Source: Propionimicrobium lymphophilum DSM 4903
GTDB lineage: Bacteria; Actinomycetota; Actinomycetes; Propionibacteriales; Propionibacteriaceae
Reading direction: 5' to 3'
Length of the DNA stretch: 64,000 nt
NCBI RefSeq assembly: GCF_000423485.1
Contig: NZ_KE384026.1
Location: forward strand, 357,583-421,582
The position numbers and the translations under genes were made by a program. Shown one piece after another: positions 1 to 9,007 of this stretch. How positions within the stretch are numbered: position 1 is the stretch's first letter; each line of letters begins with the position of its first letter. Below the pieces are notes generated by a model. The model ran no database searches, had not been told where the DNA came from, and saw only the letters and a list, made by a program, of their open reading frames with translations.

Positions 1-940
1 CGCCGATTTCCTCAGCAATTGCTACGGGATCTTGATCAGCGCATAGCGCAGCCAAATTAACCAGATTAGATACCTCAGGACGGTTCTTCGGGTCGAAAGT
101 GATGTGACGTTCGGAATCGGTGACGGCCTTCTTGATCCGTTTAGCGGTCTCGTCAGAGCTCATGCCGATCTCAATCGTGTTTCCATGAGACTTGCTCATC
201 TTTTTACCGTCGAGACCGAGAATGCTTGAAGCCCCGCTCAGCAAAGCCTCCGGAGACGGAAATACTGGCTTGTCTTTATCAACACGACCGTAACGCTCAT
301 CAAATCTACGAGCGATCACGCGAGCCTGTTCCAGGTGAGGCAACTGGTCTTTGCCTACAGGCACCAAATTTGCCTTGCAAAACAGGATGTCTGCCGCCTG
401 ATGGACCGGATAGGTGAGCAAAAGACCGCTCATCGGACGACCGCCAGTCGCCTCGTGTTCAGACTTCACAGTTGGGTTGCGGTAGAGCTCCGAGTCTGTG
501 ACGACAGACAAGAAAGGAAGCATCAACTGGTTAAGAGCCGGCACTGCAGAGTGCGTGAAGATAGTGCTCTTGTCAGGGTCGATCCCGACTGCTATGTAGT
601 TAGCAAGCGCCGAGTAGACACGGTCCTTGATAGGGCCGACGCCATCGCGGTCTGTAATAACCTGGTAATCAGCAATCAGTACAAAGCTCTCGACACCCGC
701 GTTTTGAAGACGCACGCGATTAGCGAGCGAACCAAAATAGTGCCCAATGTGCAGCTCACCGGTTGGCCTGTCGCCCGTTAGCATTCGGTATTTTTCAGGA
801 TTAACTGAGAGGTCGTCCTCAATTGCCTTGCTGCGAGACAAGCTAGCCTGTAAAGAAGCCTCAGAAGTCGAATCAGCCAGGTTTTTTTCCACGCTATCTT
901 CGGTAATTGGCTCTTTGTTATCTTTGTACTGATCTGTCAT
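1..940 (-). CDS. trpS: tryptophan--tRNA ligase (3' end outside window)
   Basis: Class I aminoacyl-tRNA synthetase that charges tRNA-Trp in the cytoplasm. The visible 313 residues run from the start codon past the active-site signatures. The HIGH-type motif is in TGDRPTGELHIGHYFGS (around residues 55-72), the substrate-binding GKDQLPHLEQAR stretch follows, and KMSKS lies near residue 250. A hydrophilic leader of about 45 residues precedes the catalytic core, as in some actinobacterial TrpS proteins. The ATG at 938-940 is preceded on the minus strand by TAGAAT and 7 nt, so the mRNA is probably leaderless. The gene runs off the left edge and the C-terminal tRNA-binding part is not seen. Confidence 0.95.
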   Translation of the reverse strand, partial: MTDQYKDNKEPITEDSVEKNLADSTSEASLQASLSRSKAIEDDLSVNPEKYRMLTGDRPTGELHIGHYFGSLANRVRLQNAGVESFVLIADYQVITDRDGVGPIKDRVYSALANYIAVGIDPDKSTIFTHSAVPALNQLMLPFLSVVTDSELYRNPTVKSEHEATGGRPMSGLLLTYPVHQAADILFCKANLVPVGKDQLPHLEQARVIARRFDERYGRVDKDKPVFPSPEALLSGASSILGLDGKKMSKSHGNTIEIGMSSDETAKRIKKAVTDSERHITFDPKNRPEVSNLVNLAALCADQDPVAIAEEIG

Positions 941-947
941 GGCAATC

Positions 948-953
948 ATTCTA
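948..953 (-). promoter_or_regulatory. -10 element of trpS, leaderless arrangement
   Basis: TAGAAT on the minus strand matches TATAAT at five of six bases and ends 7 nt before the trpS ATG, so transcription would begin at or next to the start codon. It overlaps the stop codon of the upstream PHP gene. No convincing -35 was found. Confidence 0.5.
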
Positions 954-1811
954 GAGCACAGAGATTTTTCCGCCATGACTGCGGATTCGAGTCACCAACC
1001 CCTGCAGAGCGCTATGCCTTGTGGTCTCGCTGCCTAAGGCGTGACCGATCTTGCCGGTGCCGTGATAGTCGCTTCCACCAGTGCGCATCAGGCCAAGTCG
1101 ATGCCCGAGTTGCCAAAGAAGATCCCTGCTCACGTTATCTTGGTCCGGGTGGTCGACCTCTATCCCGTCCAAGCCATTTTCCAGCGTCAATTTTTCGATG
1201 AGTTCGGTACTGATATTTTCACCTCTGCCCTTAATAAGTGGGTGAGCCAAAACAGCTGCCCCGCCAGCAGAATGGACAAGATCAATAGCCTTTTCGACAG
1301 GAATTTCGTAGCGTCCCACGTAAGCGGGTTTGCCGTAGGCGAGATACTTTTCAAAGGCCTCATTGCGATGCTTCACATAGCCCGCTGTGACCATTGCGTC
1401 GGCCACATGGGGCCTACCTATAGAATTGCCTGCTGCCTTTTCCTGAACGTCCTCAACTGAGATCTTTATACCCTCTTCGGTTAGCTTTGAAACGATCTGA
1501 GGGATGCGCTCTTGGCGGCTTTTCAGGCACTTGCTTAACTCTCCGAGCAAATCAGCATTGTGAATGTCAGTACCGTAGCCAAGCAGGTGAACCGAATCTT
1601 CTCCCGAGCAAGCACTTATTTCAATTCCGGGGATGACTCTGACGCCAATGCGCCTGCCCATCTCCATGGCCTCGGATAAACCGTCGAAAGTGTCATGATC
1701 GCAAAGTGCTACAACGCCGACACCGGCTTTCTGCGCATTAGCAACAAGCATGGTTGGCGTGTCGGTGCCATCGGAAAACGTTGAGTGTGTATGTAAGTCG
1801 ATTTTCATCAT
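951..1811 (-). CDS. PHP-domain metal-dependent phosphoesterase
   Basis: A 286-residue protein of the TrpH/YciV-type PHP family, whose known members are 3',5'-nucleoside bisphosphate phosphatases or 5'-3' exonucleases. It begins MKIDLHTHSTFSDG, the first metal-binding HxH motif, followed by CDHDTF, IEIS, VLAHP and GGSDYHG near the C-terminus, so the expected metal ligands are present. The start at 1811 (ATGATG) overlaps the stop of the upstream gene as ATGA, which indicates translational coupling; the next ATG at 1808 is equally possible. A longer reading back to 1889 would read through the upstream gene without family support. The exact substrate is not deducible. Confidence 0.88.
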   Translation of the reverse strand: MMKIDLHTHSTFSDGTDTPTMLVANAQKAGVGVVALCDHDTFDGLSEAMEMGRRIGVRVIPGIEISACSGEDSVHLLGYGTDIHNADLLGELSKCLKSRQERIPQIVSKLTEEGIKISVEDVQEKAAGNSIGRPHVADAMVTAGYVKHRNEAFEKYLAYGKPAYVGRYEIPVEKAIDLVHSAGGAAVLAHPLIKGRGENISTELIEKLTLENGLDGIEVDHPDQDNVSRDLLWQLGHRLGLMRTGGSDYHGTGKIGHALGSETTRHSALQGLVTRIRSHGGKISVL

Positions 1812-3529
1812 TGTCCCCCAGTAACATTTTCGAACCTGAAGCTTGCCTCTAACGCAGACATAAATTTTTGCCTGTCGCCATAAGGCCACTCTTCGATTCT
1901 AGAGACTCCTGCGGGCAGGCTCAGCCCGAAGTCATAGACAACCGCCGGTTTTCCTCTCAATTTCACCTTGAACGGAAATTCATCGACGATATCGACGCCA
2001 AACCCAACTAGTTCAGGGACTAATTCGGAGAGCTTCATTTCGGCACCGACACGGAATATCTTCAACCGGAAGTCGACACCGTTTTGTGGAGGGATTGGCT
2101 GATAAATTAGCAGGCCTAAATCATCGGAATTTTGTATTTTGTTAAACTCCGCCAAATCTGTCACCGCTTCCAACGGCGTGTATGCCTCTTTATAGGCATC
2201 TGAGAAATCAATCCCCCTAGCGGATGAGGGGAATCTTTCCGCGATCTCAGCAAACCGATCCGACCAGCTTCTAGTTGCGTGCTTAATAGAATTTTCTAGT
2301 CTTGTCGGATCTACATGAGGTAGTTGTCTGCCCTCTTCGACTCGCAGGCTTATGTAAACGCGAGCTAGAACGGATTCGCTAACCAAAAGGCTCCACTCAA
2401 CTTCTTTAGCTCCTGTTGCAGCCTTCAGCACTTCGATCATCTTTTCTCGAACCGTCGTGTTATAACGGTCCCGAGGAAAGTAAATGACGGCAGTCAGCAT
2501 CCGCCCCCAGCGCCCTCTACGCAAGAACATTCTTAGCTCTCTGCGCTCCTCCGGTTGTCCCACCTGAGCCAAGATCGGATACAGTTCTTTCGGAGTTGCC
2601 CTAAGCAGTTCCTCGCGAGGGAAAGTCTCCATCGCTGCGAGCAGACTCCTCCCGGCGAAAGACTCTGGGTCGTATTTCAGTTCCTCCATCATCTTGTTGG
2701 ACTTTTGCGCGAGCAACGGCACATTAAAAATTGACTCCGAGTACGCCGTGGAAGTCAGGAGCCCCAAGAACCTGTGTTCTCCTATGACCTTTCCCTGAGA
2801 AAAGATCCTTACCCCAAAGTAATCGAGGTATCCCCCTCGCCTGATCCTTGACCGTTCTGAATCCTTAGTTACGATCAATTCCTCGGGATCTTCGCCGGGA
2901 AGTAGCGAAGCATGGAAACGCCTTGTAGCTCTAACCACATCGTTGAGAATTCCCAATCCGTTCGATCTTGGCCAGAAAGCCCCAGTGTCAGTAATTCGAT
3001 AAGTCTGGGAGCCTACAGGCAGAAAATGGCTCGGGTCAGAAAGCCAAATCAGCATCTGCCTGGTCGTTTCCTGCTGCGCAGACTCAGCAACCTGACGAAT
3101 GTTTTCGCGCATCTGTTCCATGTCGTTGCTGACGATGGTTAGATCGTCCAGAGCCAATTTGAGCTTGCGCTCTAACCCAGGGAGAGTTTCATCGGTAGGC
3201 ACGCCTAGGGGGCTCAAGAGATCTAGCCTTACCCAGGATTCCCGACTGGCTTTCTCGGCGTTCTTACCAAACGCAGTTATTAGACCTTTTTCGTTACGCG
3301 TCACCCAAGGCCGAGGATGCGATAGTCCTCTATTTAAAAAACCTAGGCTGTTGGCAATCTGCAGTATCGTCTCCACGATAAAAGGGCGGTCTGCTGTTAT
3401 CACTTGGACTGTAACATGGGCACTAGCGTCTAAGCTGCCTTGGCGAACTCTGATGAGAGTTTGGTCTGGCTGGCGCGCAATTTCTTCGAATTCGGCAAGA
3501 TCTTCCGGAAATCGAGTCTCGCTAGGCAT
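1808..3529 (-). CDS. NAD-glutamate dehydrogenase N-terminal regulatory region only, no catalytic domain
   Basis: The 573 residues resemble the N-terminal part of the large (about 1600-residue) L_180-type NAD-glutamate dehydrogenase. An ACT-like start (HVTVQVITADRPFIVETIL, residues about 37-57) leads into a middle section with FLRRGRWGRML and YFPRDRYNT. A last ACT-like segment follows (FRLKIFRVG, LVPELVGFGVDIVDEFPF, about 490-530), then a short helix where the catalytic region would begin. The frame then stops, and a PHP gene follows in ATGA overlap, so no dehydrogenase domain is encoded. The start has a good AGGAG site. The frame is open throughout, so this looks like a maintained stand-alone regulatory protein rather than debris. 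Function is unknown. Confidence 0.75.
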   Translation of the reverse strand: MPSETRFPEDLAEFEEIARQPDQTLIRVRQGSLDASAHVTVQVITADRPFIVETILQIANSLGFLNRGLSHPRPWVTRNEKGLITAFGKNAEKASRESWVRLDLLSPLGVPTDETLPGLERKLKLALDDLTIVSNDMEQMRENIRQVAESAQQETTRQMLIWLSDPSHFLPVGSQTYRITDTGAFWPRSNGLGILNDVVRATRRFHASLLPGEDPEELIVTKDSERSRIRRGGYLDYFGVRIFSQGKVIGEHRFLGLLTSTAYSESIFNVPLLAQKSNKMMEELKYDPESFAGRSLLAAMETFPREELLRATPKELYPILAQVGQPEERRELRMFLRRGRWGRMLTAVIYFPRDRYNTTVREKMIEVLKAATGAKEVEWSLLVSESVLARVYISLRVEEGRQLPHVDPTRLENSIKHATRSWSDRFAEIAERFPSSARGIDFSDAYKEAYTPLEAVTDLAEFNKIQNSDDLGLLIYQPIPPQNGVDFRLKIFRVGAEMKLSELVPELVGFGVDIVDEFPFKVKLRGKPAVVYDFGLSLPAGVSRIEEWPYGDRQKFMSALEASFRFENVTGGQ

Positions 3530-3597
3530 TAAGGAATCTCCTGAGTTGATCAGACGCGTTGATTAGTACCTGCTGCCTGAAATGGCATCATGTATGT

Positions 3598-4062
3598 ATG
3601 CGAATTACATCACGTCACGAATTTGCTGCAAGCTCACAGGCCGTCTACGCAATGCTAAGGGATAAAAATTTCCTAAGTAAGGTAGCCGAAATGGCAGGAG
3701 CAGATAGCTCTGAAGTCACCGAAGACGATTCAGAAGTCACCCTGAGAGCAGGCATTGCTGCCCCAAGTAAAGCGCAAAAATTCGTAGGGCAAAGCATCAA
3801 CCTCAAGATGGTCGCTACCTGGAGCGATCTAATCGACGGTAGAGCAGAAGCAGATCTATCTTCCACCGTGGAAAACATGCCCGCCACTTTAACGGGTAAA
3901 GCTCTCCTAAGAGGAAACGAGAAACTCACAGTTGTCGATTATGAATGCGACTTCACGGTAAGCGTTCCACTTCTGAGCAAAAAAATCGAGGAAACTGCTT
4001 CACCTTACGTTATGAGAGTGATCGATAAACAGCAGGAAGTCGGAAAAGAGTGGCTCAGCTAA
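3598..4062 (+). CDS. DUF2505 family protein (SRPBCC-like)
   Basis: A 154-residue cytoplasmic protein. It begins MRITSRHEFAAS, followed by alternating beta-strand and helix segments ending in a long C-terminal helix (around VMRVIDKQQEVGKEWL). This is the pattern of actinobacterial DUF2505 proteins, thought to adopt a START/SRPBCC lipid-binding fold. I chose the ATG at 3598 because the upstream in-frame residues (starting near 3559) do not look like the family. No clear ribosome-binding site is seen. The gene converges on the next one and their stop codons overlap. Function is unknown in the family. Confidence 0.7.
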   Translation: MRITSRHEFAASSQAVYAMLRDKNFLSKVAEMAGADSSEVTEDDSEVTLRAGIAAPSKAQKFVGQSINLKMVATWSDLIDGRAEADLSSTVENMPATLTGKALLRGNEKLTVVDYECDFTVSVPLLSKKIEETASPYVMRVIDKQQEVGKEWLS

Positions 4063-4511
4063 ATTTCGCTGAGCGTGTGCCAGGCCAAATCATGACTAGA
4101 CATAAATTCCTGCGCGGCTTGCCAGGCATCGTCGAGTTCTAGACCGGCCATTTCCTCTAGCAGACTTCTAGGGGCTTCCTGGTCATCGGAAAACCAAGAG
4201 ACGACCGCTTTAGCCGAAATATTAGAAACGGTTACTCCCCCGTTTTCTGCTTCTGACCCTTCGGAAAGTTTTGCTTTCGAAGCGTCGATAACCGCTATCA
4301 GTCTCTCACCGTATTTGGCCAGCGCCCAGACGCCAGCCACCTGCAAGGCAGCTAACTCTGCTTCTTCTTGAGACTCTTTGTAGTCGCCGATTCCGAAGGT
4401 ATCTTTCAAGGGTCCGTTCGCTACAAAAGCCTGAACCGCGCCATTGAGGCTCCCCGAATCAGAAAGTTCATCCAGTTGGGCACGGCTGACAGGCACGAAA
4501 ACTAAATCCAC
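4059..4511 (-). CDS. DUF6912-like conserved actinobacterial protein
   Basis: A 150-residue acidic protein resembling the actinobacterial family that begins with a short beta strand (here VDLVFVPVSRAQLDEL). An Ala/Glu-rich helix follows (EEAELAALQVAGVWALAKY), then a strand (RLIAVIDA), and the protein ends in SHDLAWHTLSEI. I prefer the GTG at 4511 because the family starts directly with this strand; a TTG at 4529 would add six residues. Its stop overlaps the stop of the convergent DUF2505 gene, and the shared end carries a perfect GCTCAGC/GCTGAGC inverted repeat (4053-4075). No function can be assigned. Confidence 0.6.
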   Translation of the reverse strand: MDLVFVPVSRAQLDELSDSGSLNGAVQAFVANGPLKDTFGIGDYKESQEEAELAALQVAGVWALAKYGERLIAVIDASKAKLSEGSEAENGGVTVSNISAKAVVSWFSDDQEAPRSLLEEMAGLELDDAWQAAQEFMSSHDLAWHTLSEI

Positions 4512-4561
4512 ACATATAGTTTTCCACAATTTCTAAAAACCCGAGGTCCGGATAGCCAAGT

Positions 4562-4605
4562 AACAAAACAAGTGGCCAGCCGACTACTTCCGGTCGACTG
4601 GCCAC
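4562..4605 (-). terminator. intrinsic terminator of secA
   Basis: A near-perfect inverted repeat (GTGGCCAGCCGAC against GGTCGACTGGCCAC) lies about 20 nt past the secA stop. On the minus strand it is followed by TTGTTTTGTT, the usual hairpin plus T-rich tail. Confidence 0.8.
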
Positions 4606-4622
4606 ATCATTGCTTTGGTCAG

Positions 4623-7346
4623 CTAGCCACGATTACGGCCGTGGCACTTTTTGTACTTCTTTCCAGAACCACAAGGGCATGGATCATTACGTCCTACCTG
4701 GTCTGCCTCGGTTGAAACAACCTGCCTATTAGATTCTTCTTCAGAACCATCCTCAGAAGGCGCCGAGTATCGCAAATGTTCGTTCTTCTTGGCAGGAGCC
4801 TGCTGTGCCTCGGCTTTTTCATCTGAGGAGCTTTCCTCAGCCACAGCAGCTTCATTCTCTTGATTCTGCTTAACGAGACCATCCAGCGGCTGGTTCAACA
4901 AGAACTGAACGACCTCAGCGTAGAAGCCTTCACGCATCTGGTCGAACATGAGTGCGCCTTCGCGTTGGTACTCGACGAGTGGATCGCGCTGAGCCATCGC
5001 CCTAAGACCGATGCCTTCACGCAGGTAATCCATCTCGTAGAGGTGCTCACGCCACTTTCTATCAAGGACGAAAAGCCAAACCGTACGCTCGAAGTCTCGC
5101 ATGTTTTCTTCGCCGAGAAGAGCCTCGCGTTCCTTGTAGACGCGACGCGCATCTTCGCGGAAAGCCTCAACCAGTTCGTCAGCGTCATCGACTTCTTCGA
5201 AGTTTTCTTTGACCAGACCAACAGGGTAAAGCTGGTTCATCGCCTGCCACAGACCGTCGATGTCCCAATCATCTGCGAAGCCCTGCGTGTAGCGCTCGAT
5301 GCCTGCGCCGATGATTTTGTCGGTGACCTCTTCTAGGGTGTCCGACAATTCTGCACCAGCGAGAACCTTGCGGCGATCGCCGTAGATGGCGTGCCTCTGA
5401 CGGTTCATGACGTCGTCGTAGCGAAGAACATTCTTACGAATTTCGAAGTTCTGGGCTTCCAGTTGCTTCTGAGCGCTCTCGATTGCCCTGGAAATCATCT
5501 TCATCTCAATGGGCTCATCATCCGGCACATTCAGACGAAGTAACGCGTTTTCAACAGCGTCAGGCTTGAACAAACGCAGCAGATCGTCTTGCAAGCTCAA
5601 GAAGAAGCGGCTCTCACCCGGGTCACCCTGACGGCCAGAACGTCCGCGCAGCTGGTTATCGATTCGCCTGGACTCGTGACGCTCAGAACCGATTACGACA
5701 AGACCACCGAGCTCCACGACCTCGTCGTGTTCTGCCTCAACCTGCTTCTCGAGAACAGGAAGAAGCTCTCGCATCGCTGCTTCGTATTCTTCCGCATCCT
5801 CGACGGGATCCAAGCCACGCTCTTTAAGCTTCTCGGTAGCAATGAATTCGGGGTTACCGCCAAGCATGATGTCAGTACCACGGCCGGCCATGTTCGTGGC
5901 TACAGTAACAGCACCCTTCCTACCGGCTTCAGCGACAATTGCAGCCTCACGCTTGTGGTGCTTAGCATTCAAAACCTGGTGCGCAATGCCAGCAATTTTC
6001 AGACGACGGGATAGCTCCTCCGACTTATTGACTGATGCAGTACCGAGAAGAATCGGCTGGCCAGTATCGTGAATCCGCTTGACGAGCTTCACGATCGCGT
6101 TGTACTTGGCGTCCTCTGTCCGATAGATCTTGTCGTCATAATCCTTGCGGATCATCTCTTTGTTGGTTGGAATGACCAGGACACCCAGACCATAAATCTT
6201 CTGGAACTCGGACTCTTCAGTCTTTGCAGTACCCGTCATGCCCGAAAGCTTTGTATACATGCGGAAGTAATTCTGAAGCGTAATCGTCGCCAAGGTCTGA
6301 TACTCATCCTTGATTTCGACGTGTTCCTTAGCCTCTAGAGCCTGGTGCAAACCTTCGTTGTAGCGACGCCCCTCGAGGGTACGACCGGTGTGCTCATCGA
6401 CGATCAAAACCTCGTTGTTCGACACGACGTAGTCTTTGTCGCGGTGGAAGAGTTCCTTAGCCCTGATTGCGTTGTTCAGGTAACCGATAAGCGGCGTGTT
6501 AGCCGACTCGTAAAGGTTGTCGATGCCGAGCATGTCCTCGGTCTTCTCGATTCCTGGTGCGAGAATAGCGATCGTGCGCTTCTTCTCATCAACCTCATAG
6601 TCTTCATCGCGAGTCAAACGGAGAGCGAGATTCGCGAAAGCCGGATACCACTGCTTGTTTTCGGTGGCAGGGCCAGAAATGATCAACGGCGTTCGGGCCT
6701 CATCGATCAGAATCGAGTCGACCTCATCCACGATCGCGAAGTAGTGGCCGCGCTGAACCAGATCTTCTGGGGTCATGGCCATGTTGTCACGAAGGTAGTC
6801 AAAGCCGAACTCGTTGTTAGTTCCGTACGTGATGTCTGCGTTGTATGCGACTCGACGCTCAGCAGGGGTCATGTTCGAGAGGATCACGCCCACGGTCAGA
6901 CCAAGGAAATGGTGAACACGTCCCATCTGTTCGGACTGGTATTCGGCAAGGTAATCGTTAACGGTAACGACGTGCACGCCCTTACCAGTAAGTGCGTTCA
7001 AGTAGCTAGGCATCAGCGCGACGATAGTTTTACCTTCACCGGTCTTCATCTCGGCGATGTTGCACATGTGAAGGGCTGCACCACCCATTAGCTGTACGTC
7101 GAATGGGCGTTTACCCAGAACTCGCTTACATGCCTCACGGACAGTCGCGAACGCTTCGATCAGAATGTCATCTAAAGTTTCGCCTTCCTCAAGACGCTTC
7201 TTGAATTCAGCGGTCTGGCCACGAAGTTCTTCATCGCTCATAGCGATGTAGTCATCTTCGATGCTGGTGACCTGGTTGGCGATCTTTTCGAGCTTTTTGA
7301 GCACTCGACCTTCGCCGAAGTTAAGTAGGCGATCTATAACGCTCAC
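4623..7346 (-). CDS. secA: preprotein translocase motor ATPase SecA
   Basis: The ATPase that drives secretory proteins through SecYEG. At 907 residues it has normal SecA1 length. Visible parts are the Walker A region MKTGEGKTI (about residue 105), the [19 protein letters not shown]-box region, the [11 protein letters not shown] linker, [15 protein letters not shown] (nucleotide-binding domain 2), and the helical scaffold with [10 protein letters not shown]-terminal zinc tail, [18 protein letters not shown], is thought to contact ribosomes or SecB. Translation starts at GTG 7346 after GGGGAT. No second secA is seen in the window. Confidence 0.98.
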   Translation of the reverse strand: MSVIDRLLNFGEGRVLKKLEKIANQVTSIEDDYIAMSDEELRGQTAEFKKRLEEGETLDDILIEAFATVREACKRVLGKRPFDVQLMGGAALHMCNIAEMKTGEGKTIVALMPSYLNALTGKGVHVVTVNDYLAEYQSEQMGRVHHFLGLTVGVILSNMTPAERRVAYNADITYGTNNEFGFDYLRDNMAMTPEDLVQRGHYFAIVDEVDSILIDEARTPLIISGPATENKQWYPAFANLALRLTRDEDYEVDEKKRTIAILAPGIEKTEDMLGIDNLYESANTPLIGYLNNAIRAKELFHRDKDYVVSNNEVLIVDEHTGRTLEGRRYNEGLHQALEAKEHVEIKDEYQTLATITLQNYFRMYTKLSGMTGTAKTEESEFQKIYGLGVLVIPTNKEMIRKDYDDKIYRTEDAKYNAIVKLVKRIHDTGQPILLGTASVNKSEELSRRLKIAGIAHQVLNAKHHKREAAIVAEAGRKGAVTVATNMAGRGTDIMLGGNPEFIATEKLKERGLDPVEDAEEYEAAMRELLPVLEKQVEAEHDEVVELGGLVVIGSERHESRRIDNQLRGRSGRQGDPGESRFFLSLQDDLLRLFKPDAVENALLRLNVPDDEPIEMKMISRAIESAQKQLEAQNFEIRKNVLRYDDVMNRQRHAIYGDRRKVLAGAELSDTLEEVTDKIIGAGIERYTQGFADDWDIDGLWQAMNQLYPVGLVKENFEEVDDADELVEAFREDARRVYKEREALLGEENMRDFERTVWLFVLDRKWREHLYEMDYLREGIGLRAMAQRDPLVEYQREGALMFDQMREGFYAEVVQFLLNQPLDGLVKQNQENEAAVAEESSSDEKAEAQQAPAKKNEHLRYSAPSEDGSEEESNRQVVSTEADQVGRNDPCPCGSGKKYKKCHGRNRG

Positions 7347-7398
7347 GTGTTATCCCCTGTTATTAATAGTATTTCAACATAACGATAGTATCCGAACA

Positions 7399-7435
7399 GC
7401 ATGATCGGCCAACCTTATTGGCTGGCCGATCATGC
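7399..7435 (-). terminator. 13-bp inverted repeat between hpf and secA, possible terminator
   Basis: A perfect 13-bp inverted repeat (GCATGATCGGCCA / TGGCCGATCATGC) with an 11-nt loop lies about 60 nt past the hpf stop and 53 nt before secA. It lacks a T tract on either side, so it could also be a structure in the secA leader. Confidence 0.5.
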
Positions 7436-7493
7436 AACCTGTTTCGATCAGTGTGTAACTACGTCATGATTCACTAGTCTTAATGGACTCAGA

Positions 7494-8138
7494 CTAAGAG
7501 TTTGCCTTAGTTACGGAACCATCAACGTTTAGATGAATAACGCCGTAATTGTAAGCCTTACGACGGTAAACGACACTTGGCTGCAGCGTCTGCTCATCTA
7601 CGTACAAGAAGAAGTCGTGGCCGACCAGTTCCATCTCGTCCAAGGCCTGCTCTAGAGTCAATGGCTGAGTATCGAAAACCTTCTCTCGAACGACGAGTGG
7701 GCCATCTCCGGTTACCTCTATGCCGGCAACAGTCTTTGTTTCCGGTTCGTTGGAGATTTCTTCTTCTGGCTTTTTCAGTAGCCCCAGATCTAGAGGTACT
7801 GTGGCCAGGCTTCTTGCTTCGCGGAGTCCACGATTGTGCTTACGCCTGTCCGCCGCCCTTCTAAGCTGGGTCATCAACTTATCTTCTGCGCGATCCATTG
7901 CGGTGCGCTTGTCTGCTGCCTGAGCGGAGGCACGGATAACCGGACCCTTTCCTCTGAGGGTAATCTCGCAGCGAATATCATCTTCGGGGTCGCCCTTGGC
8001 GGGATGCGCCGTGAATTCAACCTCGACTCGGATCACACGATCTTTCAACTTGCTGATCGAATCGGTTAATCGCTCACTTATCTGCTCACGAAGTTCGTCC
8101 GTAATTGTGCAGTGACGTCCAGTGATGGTGACTTCCAT
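7494..8138 (-). CDS. hpf: ribosome hibernation promoting factor, long form
   Basis: A 214-residue long-type HPF that dimerises 70S ribosomes into inactive 100S particles. The N-terminal domain (MEVTITGRHCTITDELREQI, S30AE fold, about 1-105) binds at the decoding centre. A charged linker (about 105-150) follows, and the C-terminal dimerisation domain contains PLTLEQALDEMELVGHDFF and YRRKAYNYGVIHL. The ATG has a strong TAGGAGGATGAC site. A promoter-like TTGTTA-16-TAATTA lies upstream. Stress or stationary-phase expression is expected from the family, not visible here. Confidence 0.95.
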   Translation of the reverse strand: MEVTITGRHCTITDELREQISERLTDSISKLKDRVIRVEVEFTAHPAKGDPEDDIRCEITLRGKGPVIRASAQAADKRTAMDRAEDKLMTQLRRAADRRKHNRGLREARSLATVPLDLGLLKKPEEEISNEPETKTVAGIEVTGDGPLVVREKVFDTQPLTLEQALDEMELVGHDFFLYVDEQTLQPSVVYRRKAYNYGVIHLNVDGSVTKANS

Positions 8139-8185
8139 GTCATCCTCCTAGGTAGTGGCGGACTAATTAGTGGCTTTAAACCGCT

Positions 8186-8213
8186 TAATTAGAAGTTACC
8201 GCTTTGTTAACAA
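8186..8213 (-). promoter_or_regulatory. probable hpf promoter
   Basis: On the minus strand TTGTTA (8208-8213), a 16-nt spacer and TAATTA (8186-8191) resemble a housekeeping sigma promoter. It would give a leader of about 40 nt before hpf. It overlaps the last bases around the comFC end. Confidence 0.4.
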
Positions 8214-8217
8214 TTTT

Positions 8218-8913
8218 TCATGGAAAATTTGGTAGTCGTAAACCCGTAGATGCAATAGTCACAGCCTGTTCACAAGAAATTTTTGCATCTCCAAGAGCAC
8301 GTTTAGCTTCCCTCAGTGTGGCCCCAGTAGTAACGACATCATCGAAAAGAAGCACGGGCATGTTAAAACCTGAACGTGCTCTCATCGTGTTTTTCTGAGC
8401 TGATGAACGGCTACTTTTATTACGTCCGATCTGGTCTCCCGCAGCCCGGCATCGTTCTAACAAACGCAAAGCTTTGCAACCAGTTATCGAAGAAATTTCT
8501 TTCGCCAACGAATATGTATGGTCGTAGCCGCGTCTTCGCACAGCTGCTGGATCTGAGGGGATCGGACAGAAGATCGCGCTTTTATCTATTTCTAGCTTCT
8601 CCGCGACGAGCCTTGCCAGCGGTTTCTTCAACCAAAATCCAGACCGATTCTTATGCACCAAAATCAGTCGATTAACAGGCTCCTTATATTCGCAAGCAGC
8701 GCTCACACTCAGATCACCAAGCAGATTCCTATTAATCACGGGCTGGGCGAAAGCGTTAGCTAGGCACTCATGGCAGATTCCTAACCCGGGCAATCCGCAT
8801 CCGGGACACGCAGAACCTAAAAATAGATCTGCGGCACCTTCCAAAATATTCTTTACAAGACACAATGCTCGTTCTGATTGACTCACATGTTCATCTTTGT
8901 TGTAAAAAACCAA
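8218..8913 (-). CDS. comFC: ComF family phosphoribosyltransferase-like protein
   Basis: A 231-residue ComFC homologue. Two CxxC-type pairs near the N-terminus (CPGCGLPGLGICHEC, about 38-52) form the zinc motif typical of the family. The C-terminal half has the PRPP-binding signature LLFDDVVTTGATLREA (about 188-203). ComFC is needed for DNA uptake in naturally competent bacteria, but most actinobacteria carry it without known competence, so the role here is open. It is divergent from the DivIVA-like gene, with start sites about 95 nt apart. Confidence 0.85.
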   Translation of the reverse strand: MVFYNKDEHVSQSERALCLVKNILEGAADLFLGSACPGCGLPGLGICHECLANAFAQPVINRNLLGDLSVSAACEYKEPVNRLILVHKNRSGFWLKKPLARLVAEKLEIDKSAIFCPIPSDPAAVRRRGYDHTYSLAKEISSITGCKALRLLERCRAAGDQIGRNKSSRSSAQKNTMRARSGFNMPVLLFDDVVTTGATLREAKRALGDAKISCEQAVTIASTGLRLPNFP

Positions 8914-8994
8914 AATGTTCCCTGGAAGAACATCGGTTATTTATTTTTTCACCAGGTGCGCGGCAAGTATCTCAGGCAAATTCGCAGGTCTCCC

Positions 8995-9000
8995 TATAAT
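8995..9000 (+). promoter_or_regulatory. -10 element of the DivIVA-like gene, leaderless
   Basis: A perfect TATAAT ends 7 nt before the ATG at 9008, so the transcript should begin at the start codon. This decides the start and removes 31 residues of upstream open frame. No strong -35 is seen. Confidence 0.7.
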
Positions 9001-9007
9001 TAAGCGC

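Noticed and set aside
4053-4075. Perfect 7-bp inverted repeat as terminator of the two convergent small genes
   Set aside because: It lies within both coding ends and has no T tract; weak as a terminator.
6345-7091. 248-codon open frame on the plus strand opposite secA
   Set aside because: It mirrors the secA coding frame, has no ribosome site, and its composition is a shadow of a highly conserved gene.
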